Shown piece by piece: positions 42,164 through 55,700 of a DNA stretch of 64,000 bases. This stretch comes from Archegozetes longisetosus. Taxonomy: Eukaryota > Arthropoda > Arachnida > Sarcoptiformes > Trhypochthoniidae. The notes below the pieces were generated by a model that did not search any database, was not told where the DNA came from, and was given only the letters and a program-made list of their open reading frames with translations. Every line of letters starts with the position of its first letter. Position 1 is the stretch's first letter. Made by a program: the position numbers and the translations under genes. The stretch is taken from assembly GCA_018873245.2 (NCBI GenBank), contig JAEMBT020000003.1:11563843-11627842 (forward strand), given 5' to 3'.

Positions 42164-42680
42164 TAGGGTGACCACCCGTCACGTTTTTGACGGGACAGTT
42201 CCGTCTATGTAAGATAAGAGATAGAAGTCCCGTCAGACCAAAAACCTTCGACAGGACAATTAGTTGTCCCGTTTTTCGGCTTCCATTTTGAAAAATGTGC
42301 TTAGAAAAATATTTCTTAGAAATTAAAACATTAAATTTATTTTACAAATGATAAGGGATTAAGAAACCAGTTTAATCTTTTGAACTTCTGTGGTTTAAAG
42401 CCAAAAGTTATTGAATTAATCTCTTCTGTCTTGACTTATATCCGATATAAACTAGTGTTCCTTACTTTTGAATAACTTTTGAAAGATGCCATTTCTAACA
42501 AAAAATATACCTTTGATATCAATCATTACTAATAATTTTCAATGTTTTAATATTAGAATTATTGTCTGATACCTAAATATTTGTAATGACTAATAAAAAC
42601 GACATTTTTCTTTATAAAAATGTAAGATCCCCTTTTATATTTTTGTCCCGTCATGAGACAAGCCAGAGGTGGTCACCCTA
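42164..42680. mobile_element. hAT-type miniature element with perfect 8-bp duplication
   Basis: The 517-bp element has 13-bp perfect inverted ends, TAGGGTGACCACC, flanked by GTTGCAAT at 42156-42163 and 42681-42688. An 8-bp duplication with TAGGGTG-type ends is characteristic of hAT elements. Subterminal GGGACA/TGTCCCG words recur near both ends (GACGGGACAG near 42190, TTGTCCCGTC near 42645), possible transposase-binding sites. No transposase frame is present, so it would need an enzyme from elsewhere. Confidence 0.85.
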
Positions 42681-43109
42681 GTTGCAATACAGTGTCAGAT
42701 CGTTATTGAATATCAAGCTGGACATTTTCACGTTTCTTATGTGATGAATGATTAATGTGTGATATACAGTAGTTCTGTCAGTTTTGAATTGACTTTAACA
42801 GAACACTGAATACACTAAGTTACGTACAACTAAATAATTCACTTACTAATATCAATCAATAAAAGCACAACTTAGAGCTGGACGAACTAAGACTGAGCTA
42901 ACGTTAGCTTATTTTTAGTTTTTAAATACATTCTTTATATGAGATTACGTGTAAAAGAATTCAAAATATTATTACTTTTACAAGGAATATTCGAGAACTT
43001 ATGATTATTAGCATATTAACTTATAAAATGTAAGTTCGAGACCTTTGCAAACAATGACTGTCTCTCAAATGAAAGCAATCTCATTGGAATTAGGCCACGA
43101 GTGTAATTA

Positions 43110-44030
43110 TAGTCATCAAGAATCAAAAGATAAAGGAGAATGCCCATTTAGTCCCTCCGGTGCGCCGCAGCCCCACTCATGCAAATTGATAGATCTCAAC
43201 GTGTACTCAAATAATATATATGTTTTAGCATAATCTGGACATCCCTGTGGCCCCTAGTGACCATAAAAGCTATATTCAACGCATGCATCTTTTGCAATTT
43301 TTTTAATTAAACGAGCGAAATTATATATATTTCCAGCTTGAATATACAATAAAGAATAAAATAATAAAAACAAAACAACGAAAGCAAAGCAAGTTGTGTA
43401 GAGTGAAAGCAAAAATGACTTGTTAAAACCTAAACCATTTATAACATCGGCTGACGGTATTGACCGGTAGGGAGATTGTAGCATACTTGTCACTGGAGAC
43501 CCTCTACCTAATCTCCAGCGCGGGCTTTATTTGAGAGAGTACCGCCCGAGACCCTCCTACGCGTGTCCTGAGACATGAACAACTAAACTGTTCGCCAATA
43601 TCTTTTGAATAAGATTTGATATCCATATGAGATGGACGTTACTAGACTCAGCTCTTTATTCTGCACTGAATGATGCCACGTTCATAGAGATCGGCCAACG
43701 AATAGTGGACCAGTAGCTAATTGCGAATAACTCTGTAACCTTTGACCTCTGCACTTGGAAACCAAGCTATTTGGACTCTACTTATCATTTTGAGTCGAAC
43801 GACACTAAATTCATCGAAATCCGAACTATGACCACCTCGATATAAGCGCAAAATGCATCTGTTGGTCACAACTTTGATGGTCACTATAGGCCACAGGGAT
43901 GTCCGAATTGAGCTACAATCTATATATTACTTTAGTACTCGATGAGATCTATAGATCGACATAGGTTGCGCTGCGGCGCACTGAAGTGATAAAATGCAAA
44001 GGGTTTGGACATTCTCCTTTACTTTCTATG
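43110..44030. repeat. 0.9-kb element with about 170-bp inverted arms
   Basis: GTGCGCCGCAGCCCCACTCA (43160) and GGACATCCCTGTGGCCCCTA (43237) on the left are answered by their imperfect complements at about 43965 and 43900. About 560 bp of unrelated sequence separates the arms. Frames at 43045 and 43254 fall inside the arms and are not supported as genes. Confidence 0.65.
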
Positions 44031-44290
44031 AGGCTGTTTTGTGGGAATACTCTCAAACAGGTAAATTGCACATCGAAATCGCCTGAGCGGTGTTTCTAGC
44101 CATTCGTCACACTTAAGCGTACAATTAAAAGAGATTTCAGAGAAATCTATACGAGGCTTCAGTACCATCGAAAGTTCGTTTCAGAATAACAAACATAGGC
44201 TAAATATTCATCCAATAAGGTCAATATTTTAGCTCAAAATCTACTATTTGTTGAATCTACATTTTTATTTTATTTTTAGTCATCTGAAAG

Positions 44291-47200
44291 ATGGAACAAA
44301 AAGTTGTGAAAACAGTATCAGCAACTTTAACATTAGTTGTTTTGCTTGTTATTTGTTTTATGTTATATTTTGGATCACTTCGACCTTATATTGATGGTGA
44401 AAGAGATGATCAACTTATCAATAATATACTTGTGAGAAGTAGAGCAAATAGAATAGCGAGCAATAATATGGAAAGGAAGAAAAATTTTGATAAAGTTGTT
44501 GAAACATTTAGTGGTACTCTTAAAGGCAAAAAGTCTCTAATATTTGAGACTATAATATATCATTTTTTAGGTATTCCATACGCAAAGCCGCCGATCAACG
44601 ATTTAAGGTTTTCAAAACCAGAACCAGTGAATAAATGGTCTGGAATAAGACCTGCTCTAAATTTCACTTCAAAGTGTCCTCAGTTCACATTTTCTCGAGA
44701 CTTAATTCCAATGAATTTCATAAGTGAACGTATGTTTGAAGATTGTCTCACTCTTAATATATGGACCCCAAATATTAAGCCTAAAAAGCTTAAGACAGTT
44801 ATGGTTTGGATACATGGCGGAGGATTTCTTGTAGGTTCAGCTAATCTTCATGAAACAGATGGAGGAGTTTTATCGTCATTTGGAGATGTCGTTGTTGTGA
44901 CAATTAATTATAGGCATAATATTTTGATTTTATTTGTTGTTTCAGCTTTAGTATGGATCGGTATATTTATTGTTGCAAATTACTCTCACGTTTACTTTAA
45001 GTAAGATTAAGCTAGTAAAGAGCATTGGTATGGAATCTTGAGTTTCAAGCTCGAGCTTCTATAAGTGCAACTCAGAACTATTGAGCTTTGAGCTGCGTTT
45101 CTGTCAAATTTGGCTTGAGCTGTGCTTGTACTTAGAATCTCATATACAAACTGCGAGCTGCACTGCTGAGCTTATGTTAAAAATTAAAAATAATGAGGAG
45201 TAATCTTTATAACAAGTATTTATCTCAAGTTATAATAAAGTATTTGTGCAAAAAATACACTAATTTTGATAATAAAGTTTGAACAACGAATTCAAACTTT
45301 GACGTCGGTGACACTTATCAATAATTGTGAATCTTCTGATTGTATTTCACTTTTTCGCCAAGTCACTTTGACAACAATTTCAAACGACATTTTTCTATTA
45401 TCTTGGATAATTTTGAAAAGTTATTTGAGATTATCTTATTTTCGAATATAAAGAGATTTAATCAGTCAATAGAAATAATATTAGTTCTCAGGCCTAAGGC
45501 ATGACTAATTTTATCTTTGAAAAGAATTATTGCACTAAGTTTCAGTTTAAAGTGAAGCTATTTTGAAAACAATATTTCACAATTCAGGAATGCATCTCAT
45601 CATTCAGTTCGATAGATGTCTATTTTGCTAACATGTGAGAAGCAGTTCAACACTAGTAATAGTAGTACAGAAGCTAGTAAGCATTTATTAATGCTATTAA
45701 TACTATCTTACAGTTAATAAAATTTTTGCTTTATTAAATAAATCGACTTTAAATGAAGTAAGCTTGAAGATCAACAGCTTAAGGTGCGCTTCTTTACCAT
45801 AGCCCGAGCTCGAAGCTCGAAGCTCGAAGCTCGAAGCTCAAAGACAGCTAAAATTGAGCTTCAAGAGCAGCGCAGCTCAGATCACAGCTAGCTTATGCTC
45901 TTCACTAGGTTAGACTGAATCGAACTATTATTGGTCAGCGTTGTCTTCAAGGACGCATACACCAATCCATACTAAAGTCTTTATTTCTGTTTTGAATGAG
46001 ATCTATTTCGTGATTATTCAGAGTCGGAGTTTTCGGTTTTCTTAAAACCCGTACAGAAAGGGCGCCCGGCAATATGGGCTTATATGACCAGTCATTAGCA
46101 CTTCATTGGATCAAAAATAATATTAAAAGATTTGGTGGAGATCCTGAAAAAAATAGTTCCTTTTGGTCAAAGTGCTGGTGCTATTAGTATAGGACTACAA
46201 ATGTCTCATAGGAAAACTGCAAATTTGTTCTCAAGAGCTATAACACAGAGCGGAGGTTTTCTGATGCCTCAAAGCTCTAAAACATTCGAGTATTCAATAG
46301 AGTTTGCAAGACTTGTCAGTTGTCTAAATGATACTGAAGGCAGTGAAGATGGCTTCGAATTCTCAGAGGAAGAAGTAGGTTGTCTCAAAAATGCACCTTT
46401 TGAAACACTTTTTCAGGTAAATAATTAATTAACTCGAGGAAAATCAATATAATCACCTGTGGTAATAAAGCTTTATCAAAAATCAGTAAAAATATGAATT
46501 TAAAACAAATTTAATTTGCATGTAATTAAGATGAATATTCGTTGAGAATTATTTAAAATGGTAAAAGAACTTGAAACTAATTTTTTGAATCACAAACTGT
46601 GGGAACTAATGACAATCAGAGAAATTTTCAAGATTCAATCTTTATTATTGATTTAAAGGCTGGAAATAGTTTCATAAATGGGACGCTAACACCATTTATA
46701 CCAGCGGCCGATACCTATTATGAAGACTTTGAATCACCAGTAAACTATATCCAAGAAGAGGACGCATTCTCTAATATCAAAGAATTATTGTCTGGAGTAG
46801 TGAAAGATGAGGGAACTTATTTCGCAAAGTTTATGAATCACGAACTGTTCAATAAAGATAGTTATCCAGAGTTGACAACTTTGACACAAACGCGTCAGAT
46901 GTATATCGAATTAGGGATTAATAGAACACATTTTCCTCAGAAAGTCATAGCGATTGCGGCCGAAAACTTAATAAACGGACCTGAAAAGATTCTGTGCTTA
47001 ATAATGTTGAGAGACTGGTCAATACTTTGGGAGATTTAACCATCACTTGTCCTGCAATTTTTTCGGCCGATGAACTCGTGGCTAAGAATAAAACTGTTTA
47101 TATGTATTTATTTAATCACAGACCGAAATCTAGTAATAACGGCGAATGGATGGGAGTTGTTCATTATGAAGAAGTGCCATTTGTTTTTGGTTATCCTCTC

Positions 47201-47502
47201 AGAAGAACAGACATTTATAGCAAAGAAGATATTATTCTTTCAGAGAGAGTTATGAAAATTTGGTCCCATTTTGCTAAAACTGGGTATGATATCAATAGTT
47301 TGATCTCGACTTTTATAGTTATTCCATTTGTTTCCCTTAACTATATAGTAAAGTATTGCCACAACTGGAACTAAGATGGCCCAAATATAACGACAATGAG
47401 TCTTATATGGTTTTAGAGCCCAACGGTTCTGAGATTATTCAAAGTTTACACGAGAAAAATTGTGAATTATACAAGACTATGATATTGATTAACAGTCGAT
47501 AG
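44291..47502 (+). CDS. Membrane-anchored type-B carboxylesterase, two apparent frameshifts
   Basis: Exons 44291-44913, 46022-46416, 46620-47283 and 47349-47502 give about 611 residues if two one-base faults are allowed for: an extra A in an A7 run (46147-46153) and a missing A near 46986. An N-terminal signal anchor (about residues 8-30) implies an esterase domain outside the plasma membrane or in the ER lumen. Family features: [11 protein letters not shown], the oxyanion loop HGGGF, GQSAG with the nucleophile Ser, KDEGTYF with Glu, and [13 protein letters not shown] with His, so the triad is complete. The substrate cannot be told. The first intron starts with GC (TATAG|GCATAA) and contains a transposon. 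Both faults lie in A runs, so assembly error and young pseudogene are both possible. The start of exon 3 is the least certain junction. AATAAA lies at 47613. Confidence 0.8.
45012..45908. mobile_element. DNA element in esterase intron 1 with AGCTCGA repeats
   Basis: Inverted ends read CTAGTAAAGAGCAT and CTAGTGAAGAGCAT inwards. Just inside both, the words GAGCTC, CTCGAAG and AAGCTCGAGCTT recur, with four tandem CTCGAAG units near 45808-45838. Such iterated subterminal words are common in hAT-like non-autonomous elements, but I saw no clean 8-bp duplication. The frame at 45266-45451 inside it shows no domain. Confidence 0.6.
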
Positions 47503-48296
47503 TTTTCAAGTTACGATAATGTTTATTCAACAAACTTTCATCATAAGTCATAGCTACTGATATGCTGTACACTACACCTGAATTTTGAGCTGTACTATTA
47601 TTCAATTTTGTAAATAAAGTCAGTTCACTGCAAATAATCACATATTTCTGAGTAAATTCTTAATATATGTTTGATTAGTATTAATCAATAATGATTTGAA
47701 AGTTTTGCTCATTACTATTTAACTGCAATTTTTCATTCGACATAAATTATTAAGTATTTAAATTGAATAACATATAAATATTATATTAATATATGTTTAA
47801 ATTGGTTGTGTGTAAAGCAATCAATAAGATTAATGACATTTTTATTTCCAAAAGAATGAGTTTAAGTATAGAATTGAGTTGGACTGTGATTAGTGTGAAT
47901 GACATTCATGTATTGGTAAAGTTATCGCTATGTAATTGAAATAAAGGCAGATTACACTTAAATTTATAGTGTGATTGACGAACGTCATTTGCAACAAACG
48001 AGAGCTCGTATACTATGCTAAGCCAGACGATTCTGTTACAAAGCTAATTGAATTATAGTAATTAATGACAAATTGATGGTATAGTATGCTTTACGACCTG
48101 TATTTTTCGAATTGATGCTCGTGTTTCTGTTAAGGATCGCTTAAAACAGTTTAAAGTAGGTCTTTCGAGGTATCATTTGTGAGTGTGATTTGCAACGATA
48201 CAAATGACATAGTATACTAAAACCTGAGCTTTAAGTTATATGTAATAGGGCTCAAAGTTTTAAATAAATTTTCAATTCAAATGATTCAAATAAAAT
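47503..48296. other. Intergenic after the esterase
   Basis: AT-rich 3' flank. Nothing is recognised beyond the esterase poly(A) signal. Confidence 0.4.
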
Positions 48297-48355
48297 TGGT
48301 ATATGCTAAAAAGATATGCTAAAAAGATATGCTAAAAACCATATGCTAAACCATA
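48297..48355. repeat. Short tandem repeat, 13-bp unit
   Basis: ATATGCTAAAAAG repeats about four times, with the last units diverged. It lies just left of a palindrome. Confidence 0.8.
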
Positions 48356-48364
48356 ACATTCCAC

Positions 48365-48710
48365 AAGTTTATAGGCTCGAGCACAGATCGATGGCAGCAA
48401 TCATATAGACATTTATAGTTGATTAGTTGATATGATCTGATTGAGAATCACTCATATTAATCTATCATCAATTCAAAAATTTTACTGCTTTTAGTTTTAT
48501 GATTTTAAACGATATTTGTTTTGAGGACAATTTATTTAACACAATATCTTTAAGATGTTAATCATTTTGGATCGTAAAACTAGAAGCAATGAAAATTTTG
48601 AAATCGATGATAGATAACTATGAGTGATTTTCAGAATCATATCAACTAATCTATAACATGGTGTCTGTGTTTTAGCCTATAAACTCATTTATAGAATGTA
48701 AGATAACTGC
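48365..48710. repeat. 0.34-kb fold-back palindrome
   Basis: GTTTATAGGCTCGAGCACAG (48368) is answered near 48675-48695, and GATTAGTTGATATGATCTGA (48421) by its complement near 48630-48650. The arms of about 150 bp enclose a short loop near 48530. It is non-coding. Confidence 0.7.
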
Positions 48711-51700
48711 TTGTTTGTAGTTCAGTCTCTTGTATATCAGGAAGAAAATTTTGAATTATCCACGTAAATAGATGCAGTTTGCTGTAATACCAAAATATAT
48801 CAATAGATTGATATTAACTGTGGCCACAAAATAAACGGTTTCCATAAAATATTTGAAAGCTTCATTACATCGGTCAGCCATAATCATCACTTTATTATAG
48901 GCCAATAGTAATTGTTTAAAAATATCTAAATATACTTTTAAATCTGTTTCAGGTTATCTGTTGTTTGCTCGAAACGCACTTTTAAATGAGATAATGTGAA
49001 GCATACAATTGCAATCATCACAACTACTAATGAATTTGAATCCAAGCCTAAAAGCAATAAACCAAAACTTAAATCGCAACAATTATTAAGTATTCGTAGT
49101 TATGTTTCATTTGATAAGATATGGAATAAATAATAGCACTCATTTATATTGATGAGAATACTGCTCAAAACATGATATTAGAAAATATCAAAACAATTTT
49201 TGCATACATTTTGGATCTTAATTGAAATGGTCTCAGATTTTTCTTTGAAAGGCAATCATCAAAATCATTTTAAAGAGCATAGAAGTATTGAATAAAGTCT
49301 AAGTCTAATTTATAAGTTTTCTCCTCTTTATTAATTAATATTAATTAAAATGTTTTTATATTCAATCATAGTTTTACTGATCAAATCGCAAAACGATTCG
49401 CATAAAACCAGCGAATAGTCTTAGTACGCAAACAAATCAATTAATAATAATGTTTTGATTGTTTAAATAAAATAGATGTCCGATGCGTTTATTTTCGGGT
49501 CCCTTATAATTGCGGTCATCATAGATTTGAAATTAACAAACCAACAAAATATGCAAACATATATCAAATACAACTCACTCCTTCACATTTATTATTGTAA
49601 TAATTGTGAAAATTTGTTCATAATTTCACTTCTCTCAGAAAAAAGTATTCAAAACGATTGAGTGAAACAATATTTCTATTTTTCAAATATTTGACTTAAT
49701 AATCCTTTACTTGTCTCAAGTGTTGATTCGTACAATTTTGCAAAAAAGATCCCACAAAACGAATACATTTCTAATAACTGTATAATGAGATTAGAAGCAA
49801 ATCAAAGACTAACTTGAAAATAGAGGAAAACTCATTGCATTGATTTTTAGTCATTAATATAAACTAATTTAAATGCACGATCGTTCGTTAAAGTAATGCA
49901 ATTATTGTTTTATAATTCAAATATTACACATTATTGCTTAGCTAATATTAAAAGTTGATTTTTCTCATACTTTATAATCATTTCTGACAGAGCACTAAAT
50001 TGTTCTTAAGGTTACCTCAAATGAAAGCGTGAGAATAATCAACAAAATAAAATACATTTCAAGTAATGTACGACAACATTACAAACTTGTGATAATCTTT
50101 AGGCTAGTATAACTTCAAGACTTAGGGTTTATTATGACTAATTTTTGTATGCTCCAATTGAATACATGTCTAAATTTGAAAGTATTTATCTTTTTGCAGG
50201 ACAAATAACATTATTGTCAACTATTCTACTAATGAAAAATCGATCTAATGATAAATTATTCAATATTTAAACATTTTTTAAAACCATCTTTTGATTAGAA
50301 TGTTCTGTCAAAATAGAGGCATATATTAATGGACCATCTCTCTATTCTTTTATTTCTCTCTATTCTTTTATTGAAAATCATTTTTCATAATTTATAAGAG
50401 AATCAAATGAACTTCAGACTAACTACAATTCAGTATATTTATTGACATGTCTGAAGGTTTTTTATTGATAAGGAAATCATATTTTCAACAAACAAATCAA
50501 GTTCTTATTACAAAATCGATGTAAGCCATCAAAAGTTCTAATAGATTAAACCTGTTGTCAACCATATCATAGAGTATGTACTCTTTTAGCAGGTCGAAAA
50601 CTCACAGGCATGTCATGGATTTTGCATTCATTCAAATGAGGAACTATATCGATCACTACTGTTAAATCAATAGTAAACTTTAATAATTTAAGAATATCTG
50701 CTGATAAAAGTTGTTTAGTTATAGAAAAATTGTCATCTATAATGACTAATGCAGATACTCTACTCAAGCTAAACATCATTCCTTCATTATGTTAACATTA
50801 ATGGTTCAATTATGATTTTTGAGAGCATGATTGCTATCTATACATATAGAAAAGATTAACAAATTTTTTGAAAATAAAGTGAGTCTTACCAGAAATCCAT
50901 TGATTAAAAGTTTATTTGGAGCATTTTGCTAATAATTTTCAACAAGGTTTTAGTAAATCCTCCTAAAGAAGTTTCGTGAAAACTAGGAAATAAGTAAAGA
51001 GAGACTACGGTTAATGTTGAAGTTCTTTCAATTTGGGCGACATTGTTTGAACTGAAAAATTGACTAGCACTACATATTTTCAGTTTGAATCCTATTCAAT
51101 TATTTTTTTAACAAAATTTCTTAACAAAAAATGAATTAGAGGAAACTAATTAGTAAGTTTTATGCGATTTTCACTTCAAGCTCAATTACATATGCGTTGA
51201 AAGTTATCTAAAATCAAATTTTCATCAAATTTATTTGATTAAAATGTGATTATTAAGATATCTATGATTAGGTACGCTTAGGTTTATCAGCCAATTTCTT
51301 AAAATTCTAAGTTTAACTACTATATAAATGTCCATATTTTTTGCAAAAACTATTATTAAAGTAAAACCTTATTGGTTAATTTGAAGTACGCGATTGCATT
51401 CGTTTCGAAAGGCTGAAACTTGAAAATAGTTAATCTTAAAACCATTCCAACCCAAAATGACTAAATTCAAATTTTGTCCTTGTTCTAACAATACAGGCAA
51501 TGATACTGCAATATAATTAGGAGTAAGCAATGAAATCTGACTTATTGTTACGCGCGCATACTTTTCTATATAATTACTAAATCTGCGACTAGTTCTCGAT
51601 ACAAATCTAACTGAAAAAGTTAATTCCAAAGCCAAACCCAAACTGAACAAAATCCAAAAACAAAAAAAATTGGACACAAACTTATTTATCAAAATATATG

Positions 51701-52742
51701 TAATTTTTAATTAAAGCGATAAATTATTGAACCAAAATAATCTATTCTTTTAATGATTTCACAACTAAAGAAATAGTGACCATACATAGACTCAATTCAC
51801 ATCTTGATCTCAATTGAAGATTTTTTAAATATTAAATCAAATCTAGTTTTCGGTAAACTTTTAATGATGTACTTTTAGTCGAAATTTGATGATTTTTAAT
51901 TTGCTTTAATGATAGCAAAATATAGAGTTTGTTCTTTAATGTATTTTCAATAAAAACATCAATTTAAATGAAACTCAAATCCATTTTATTGAATATATTT
52001 AGTCTACTGATAATTGAAGGGATTATTATATATTTTTTTCATTTAATATCGATATGATACAAAGGTAAAGAGTCCGAATATTTTCACCAAAATAACTTAA
52101 TGAATTCTGAATTTTTTTCGTGTATATGTTTACAATTTTAGATAGGTTTTCAAACTTTTCAAAATTCCAGACTTTCTATCTGGTAAATGGTTTTTTGGTT
52201 TTCAAAAAATTCAATAGAACCAAACTGGAAAATTCTCTTTAAAACCAAAACCGAACCAGAACCAAACTATTTTCTAAACTCAGACCCAAATCCAAAACAA
52301 AACCGAATCGAACCCAAAAGAACTGGAACTGATCGCAGCATTAATAATTACATTGAAAACCAACATTCATTTCTATAGGAAACACTTTTCGATAGTTTTC
52401 CCTAAGGAAATAAGCGGTAGATTTCATAGTCTATGATTCAATGAAAACTTTTTAAAGAATTATCCACCAGTCAAGTTATTAATCTTAATGAATTTCACCT
52501 TATTCTAACACTATCTCAATTCACCTAAAAATTTCATTTATACTCTATTGAAGAGAACCTTTTCAATAAAAACTAAGCTATTAAAATAAAAGCTCACATT
52601 ACTGTTTCCAGTAATCAATCAATTAATTTAATACAATATTTAAAATTATTGTGAAATTTATGCGAAACTTTACATTTTGTATGCAGTTTTCCTCATGAAT
52701 GTTGAAAATAATTTTGTTTTCATTCAACCTTAATTTACAATT
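48711..52742. other. Long AT-rich intergenic stretch
   Basis: No gene is supported over 4 kb. Two minus-strand frames, 50567-50779 (70 codons) and 51369-51692 (107 codons), are less biased than the background but match nothing I know. Near 50335-50370 an 18-20 bp unit (CTCTCTATTCTTTTATT) is duplicated. Near 52190-52330 the sequence is rich in AACCAAAACC/AACCGAA words, as often seen beneath hAT-type ends. Confidence 0.4.
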
Positions 52743-55700
52743 TTATTCCAAACTTTTGAGCTCAACATTAATTCTCTCCTCATATCTATGTCTCAATAAC
52801 TCGATTACATATTTTTGAATCTCAAGGATTGGCGACTCAAACAAAATAAAAAATGCTAAACCTATGAGATATGACATAATCGCGTGATGCAAAAATACAA
52901 CATAAATATCATACATATTGGTATCGATTAGGTGCCTTCTTGAACCTGTGAAGTACCATAGAATCCAAGCGTGAACTAAATATACAGAATATGTTAATCT
53001 GGCTAATGGTACCCATATTTTAAGGGATAAAATCTTATTAACTATATTTCCATTTCCGGAAATACATAACCAAATCATAATTGAAGTACAAAAAGACCAA
53101 ATTATCCGACAAAAGGGGTGAAAAAAGGCTGAAAACATTGATGTATATTCTTCACCGTGATTCCAGAATACTTTATCCCATAAGGGTATACAATACCCTG
53201 TCAGTATTGATACCCAAACTATAAGTAAGCTTATCTGAAATTGAAGAAATTTTGATTTTAGTATAGTTTGAAAACTTTTCATGTTTGTCTATGCTTTCTA
53301 TTCAGAACAAATTTGAACTAACTTTTTGTATCTTGATTGTGTTCCGCCTGTAAATTAAATATCCAAATAGAGTTCCAATAAAATAAACCGCTCCATGAGA
53401 TGCAGGACTTATGTAATAGATATTTGAAAAATATTTCTCGTAATGTTCACTAATTTTTATATTAAAATAAGAGAATCAATTGGTTAACTAATACCCCAAT
53501 TTTTCGATTAGCACTCACTCTCTCGCCGTATTTATTATAGCCGGAGGCAAATCGAATATATATATGAGTGAAGAGGATATGATTAGGAATATGATAACGG
53601 TTATAATGTTCAAATAAAAGCCAAATTTGAAATTGTAGAGAAATGCTATTATGAGTAGAATAGTTATCAAGTGGTATTGAAAATCGCACGCTATGAACCA
53701 GGTGTGAAGGGCGCACTAATTGTAATCAATTTAAAAAGTTTGAAGTGTTTTAAATGCAAGAAATTTTCAAAATTTAACGTAATTGTTTTACCATTTCATC
53801 TGATTTATAAAGATTTTGAATTAGAAGTAAGTTAAGCCACCAATTCTTATAGCAATTATTAACATTTGGATCGACAACTTCTCTCCAGATCGGGCCCGAA
53901 CCCAATAGAGGCACCAGAAATGTTAATAAGATAAATATCAAGAGTTGTGGTAGCAGTCTTCCGAGGCGTAATATTACGAATAATGTTATTTTAAAATTAT
54001 TTAGATCTCCTTTGGTAACACATAAGGTTATATATGACGTTAATATACCACTGTAATGATAAAAGTTTAAAAAACTCTAAAGGAATGGAAAGTTATTGAA
54101 GACTAGCTAATTTAAAGAAAGTTGCATTTTGCACTAAGGCTCTGATCTGATTGGATTTGCAAGTTTTCTTAGCCTTTTTCAATACCGATAAGACTTTCAC
54201 AAACTAACGTCTCAATATTGAACAAATGCTGGAATTCATGTAAATGTCTATTGATTATGACTTAAGTACCTTATTAGAAAAAATGTTACAACACCGTATT
54301 CACCATTAATTAAGGGCTGAGCTATGAATGAAGTTAACAGATCTTTTCCACGAAAACTTCTTCCTGTTAGTCGTTCAGAATAAAAATAAGAAGTTAGTTT
54401 TCATGTCATTTTGACTGTCTATTTAAATTGTAGAGAATCTGACCATATATTTGATAATTACTCCATGAAATACTGTGACCGTATATTATCCACAATATGG
54501 TTAGAACTCTGATTCCATGTACGCAGGAAAGATCTTGTGATGTTGTTGGAGACGTCAATCTATTCATGGAGTGATGTATTGAGAACAGTCTGACGAATAC
54601 GAAGCTTTTAGAATTCTCTGAATATCAACAGCAGTAGAATAATATTAAAAGTTAAGCTAAACAGTTATGAATACATTTTTTGTTAAATTTGATAATTATA
54701 CTTTACTCTTGCACTGAAACATTGAGTTATAAGCTGTTGCTGATATGCATAATAATAGGAATGCCATAAATAGAAACCTGTTCAGTTAAGAATTATAGGT
54801 CAGTTTATAATTATTAGAATACATAATCGAAGAATATGTGATTGGGGACAAATAACTATATAAAGTAGAAACTTTTTTCTCTTAAAATTTTTCACTGATT
54901 AAATATTAGTTATATACAGTGCGATGATTTGTACTGAATCCATCGGAGGATTGGCTTTTATTTCGCATTTTACAGCCTTCAGCTCTAGTCCTAACATTGC
55001 TGAAACTGAAAGTTGAAACAGAAATTAAAATGACTTATTAACAAAAGTGATTAGCAATTCAGAAATGAAATTACCTGCTTTTGAAAGAGAATGAATATCA
55101 TCAGCTGTACATTTGTTAGGAGTGCATATCCCTATCCTTAAAGAAATCCAATAAAAAATTGATGCCTCATTTGCTATTTTAATGAGTACATTGTTTGTAT
55201 TGTTTTTAAAATCAATAGGTAATAAATTGTTGATTTTGTGGTACAAGTTTTGATGTCTAGGCATAGGACGTGGAATCGGTATTATAAAATCTATTGAACA
55301 GTATTGCGATGAACCGATCAAACCATTACTTTTGATGGCTAGGCACTGATCATAAGATCCTAAATCTGTGAGACTACCTTCAAATAGACCTTTAATGAGA
55401 GATAAAACATAGAATTGAAAAGTTGTAAAAAATTAGGTTTCGTTACAAAAATTAAGCTCAAAAAGAATTCATCTCATTGCTAGAAACAGTACACTTTGAA
55501 ACCTATCTAAAACTAAGTTAAAAACGCGAGTTCAATCTCTAACGATTACATGGAAGATCTTTACCTAAAGATTATGTTAGTTGACAGCTTGAAAGAATAT
55601 CGACTAAAGTTTCTATTGTTGAAATTTTTAATGAGTGTTCAATTTTCTTAGTGATATAGCAATTGATACACTCAATGAACATTATTGCTGCTTTCAGTAG

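Noticed and set aside
43045..43493. Frames within the 43-44 kb inverted-repeat element
   Set aside because: They fall in repeat arms or start from non-ATG codons and show no domain.
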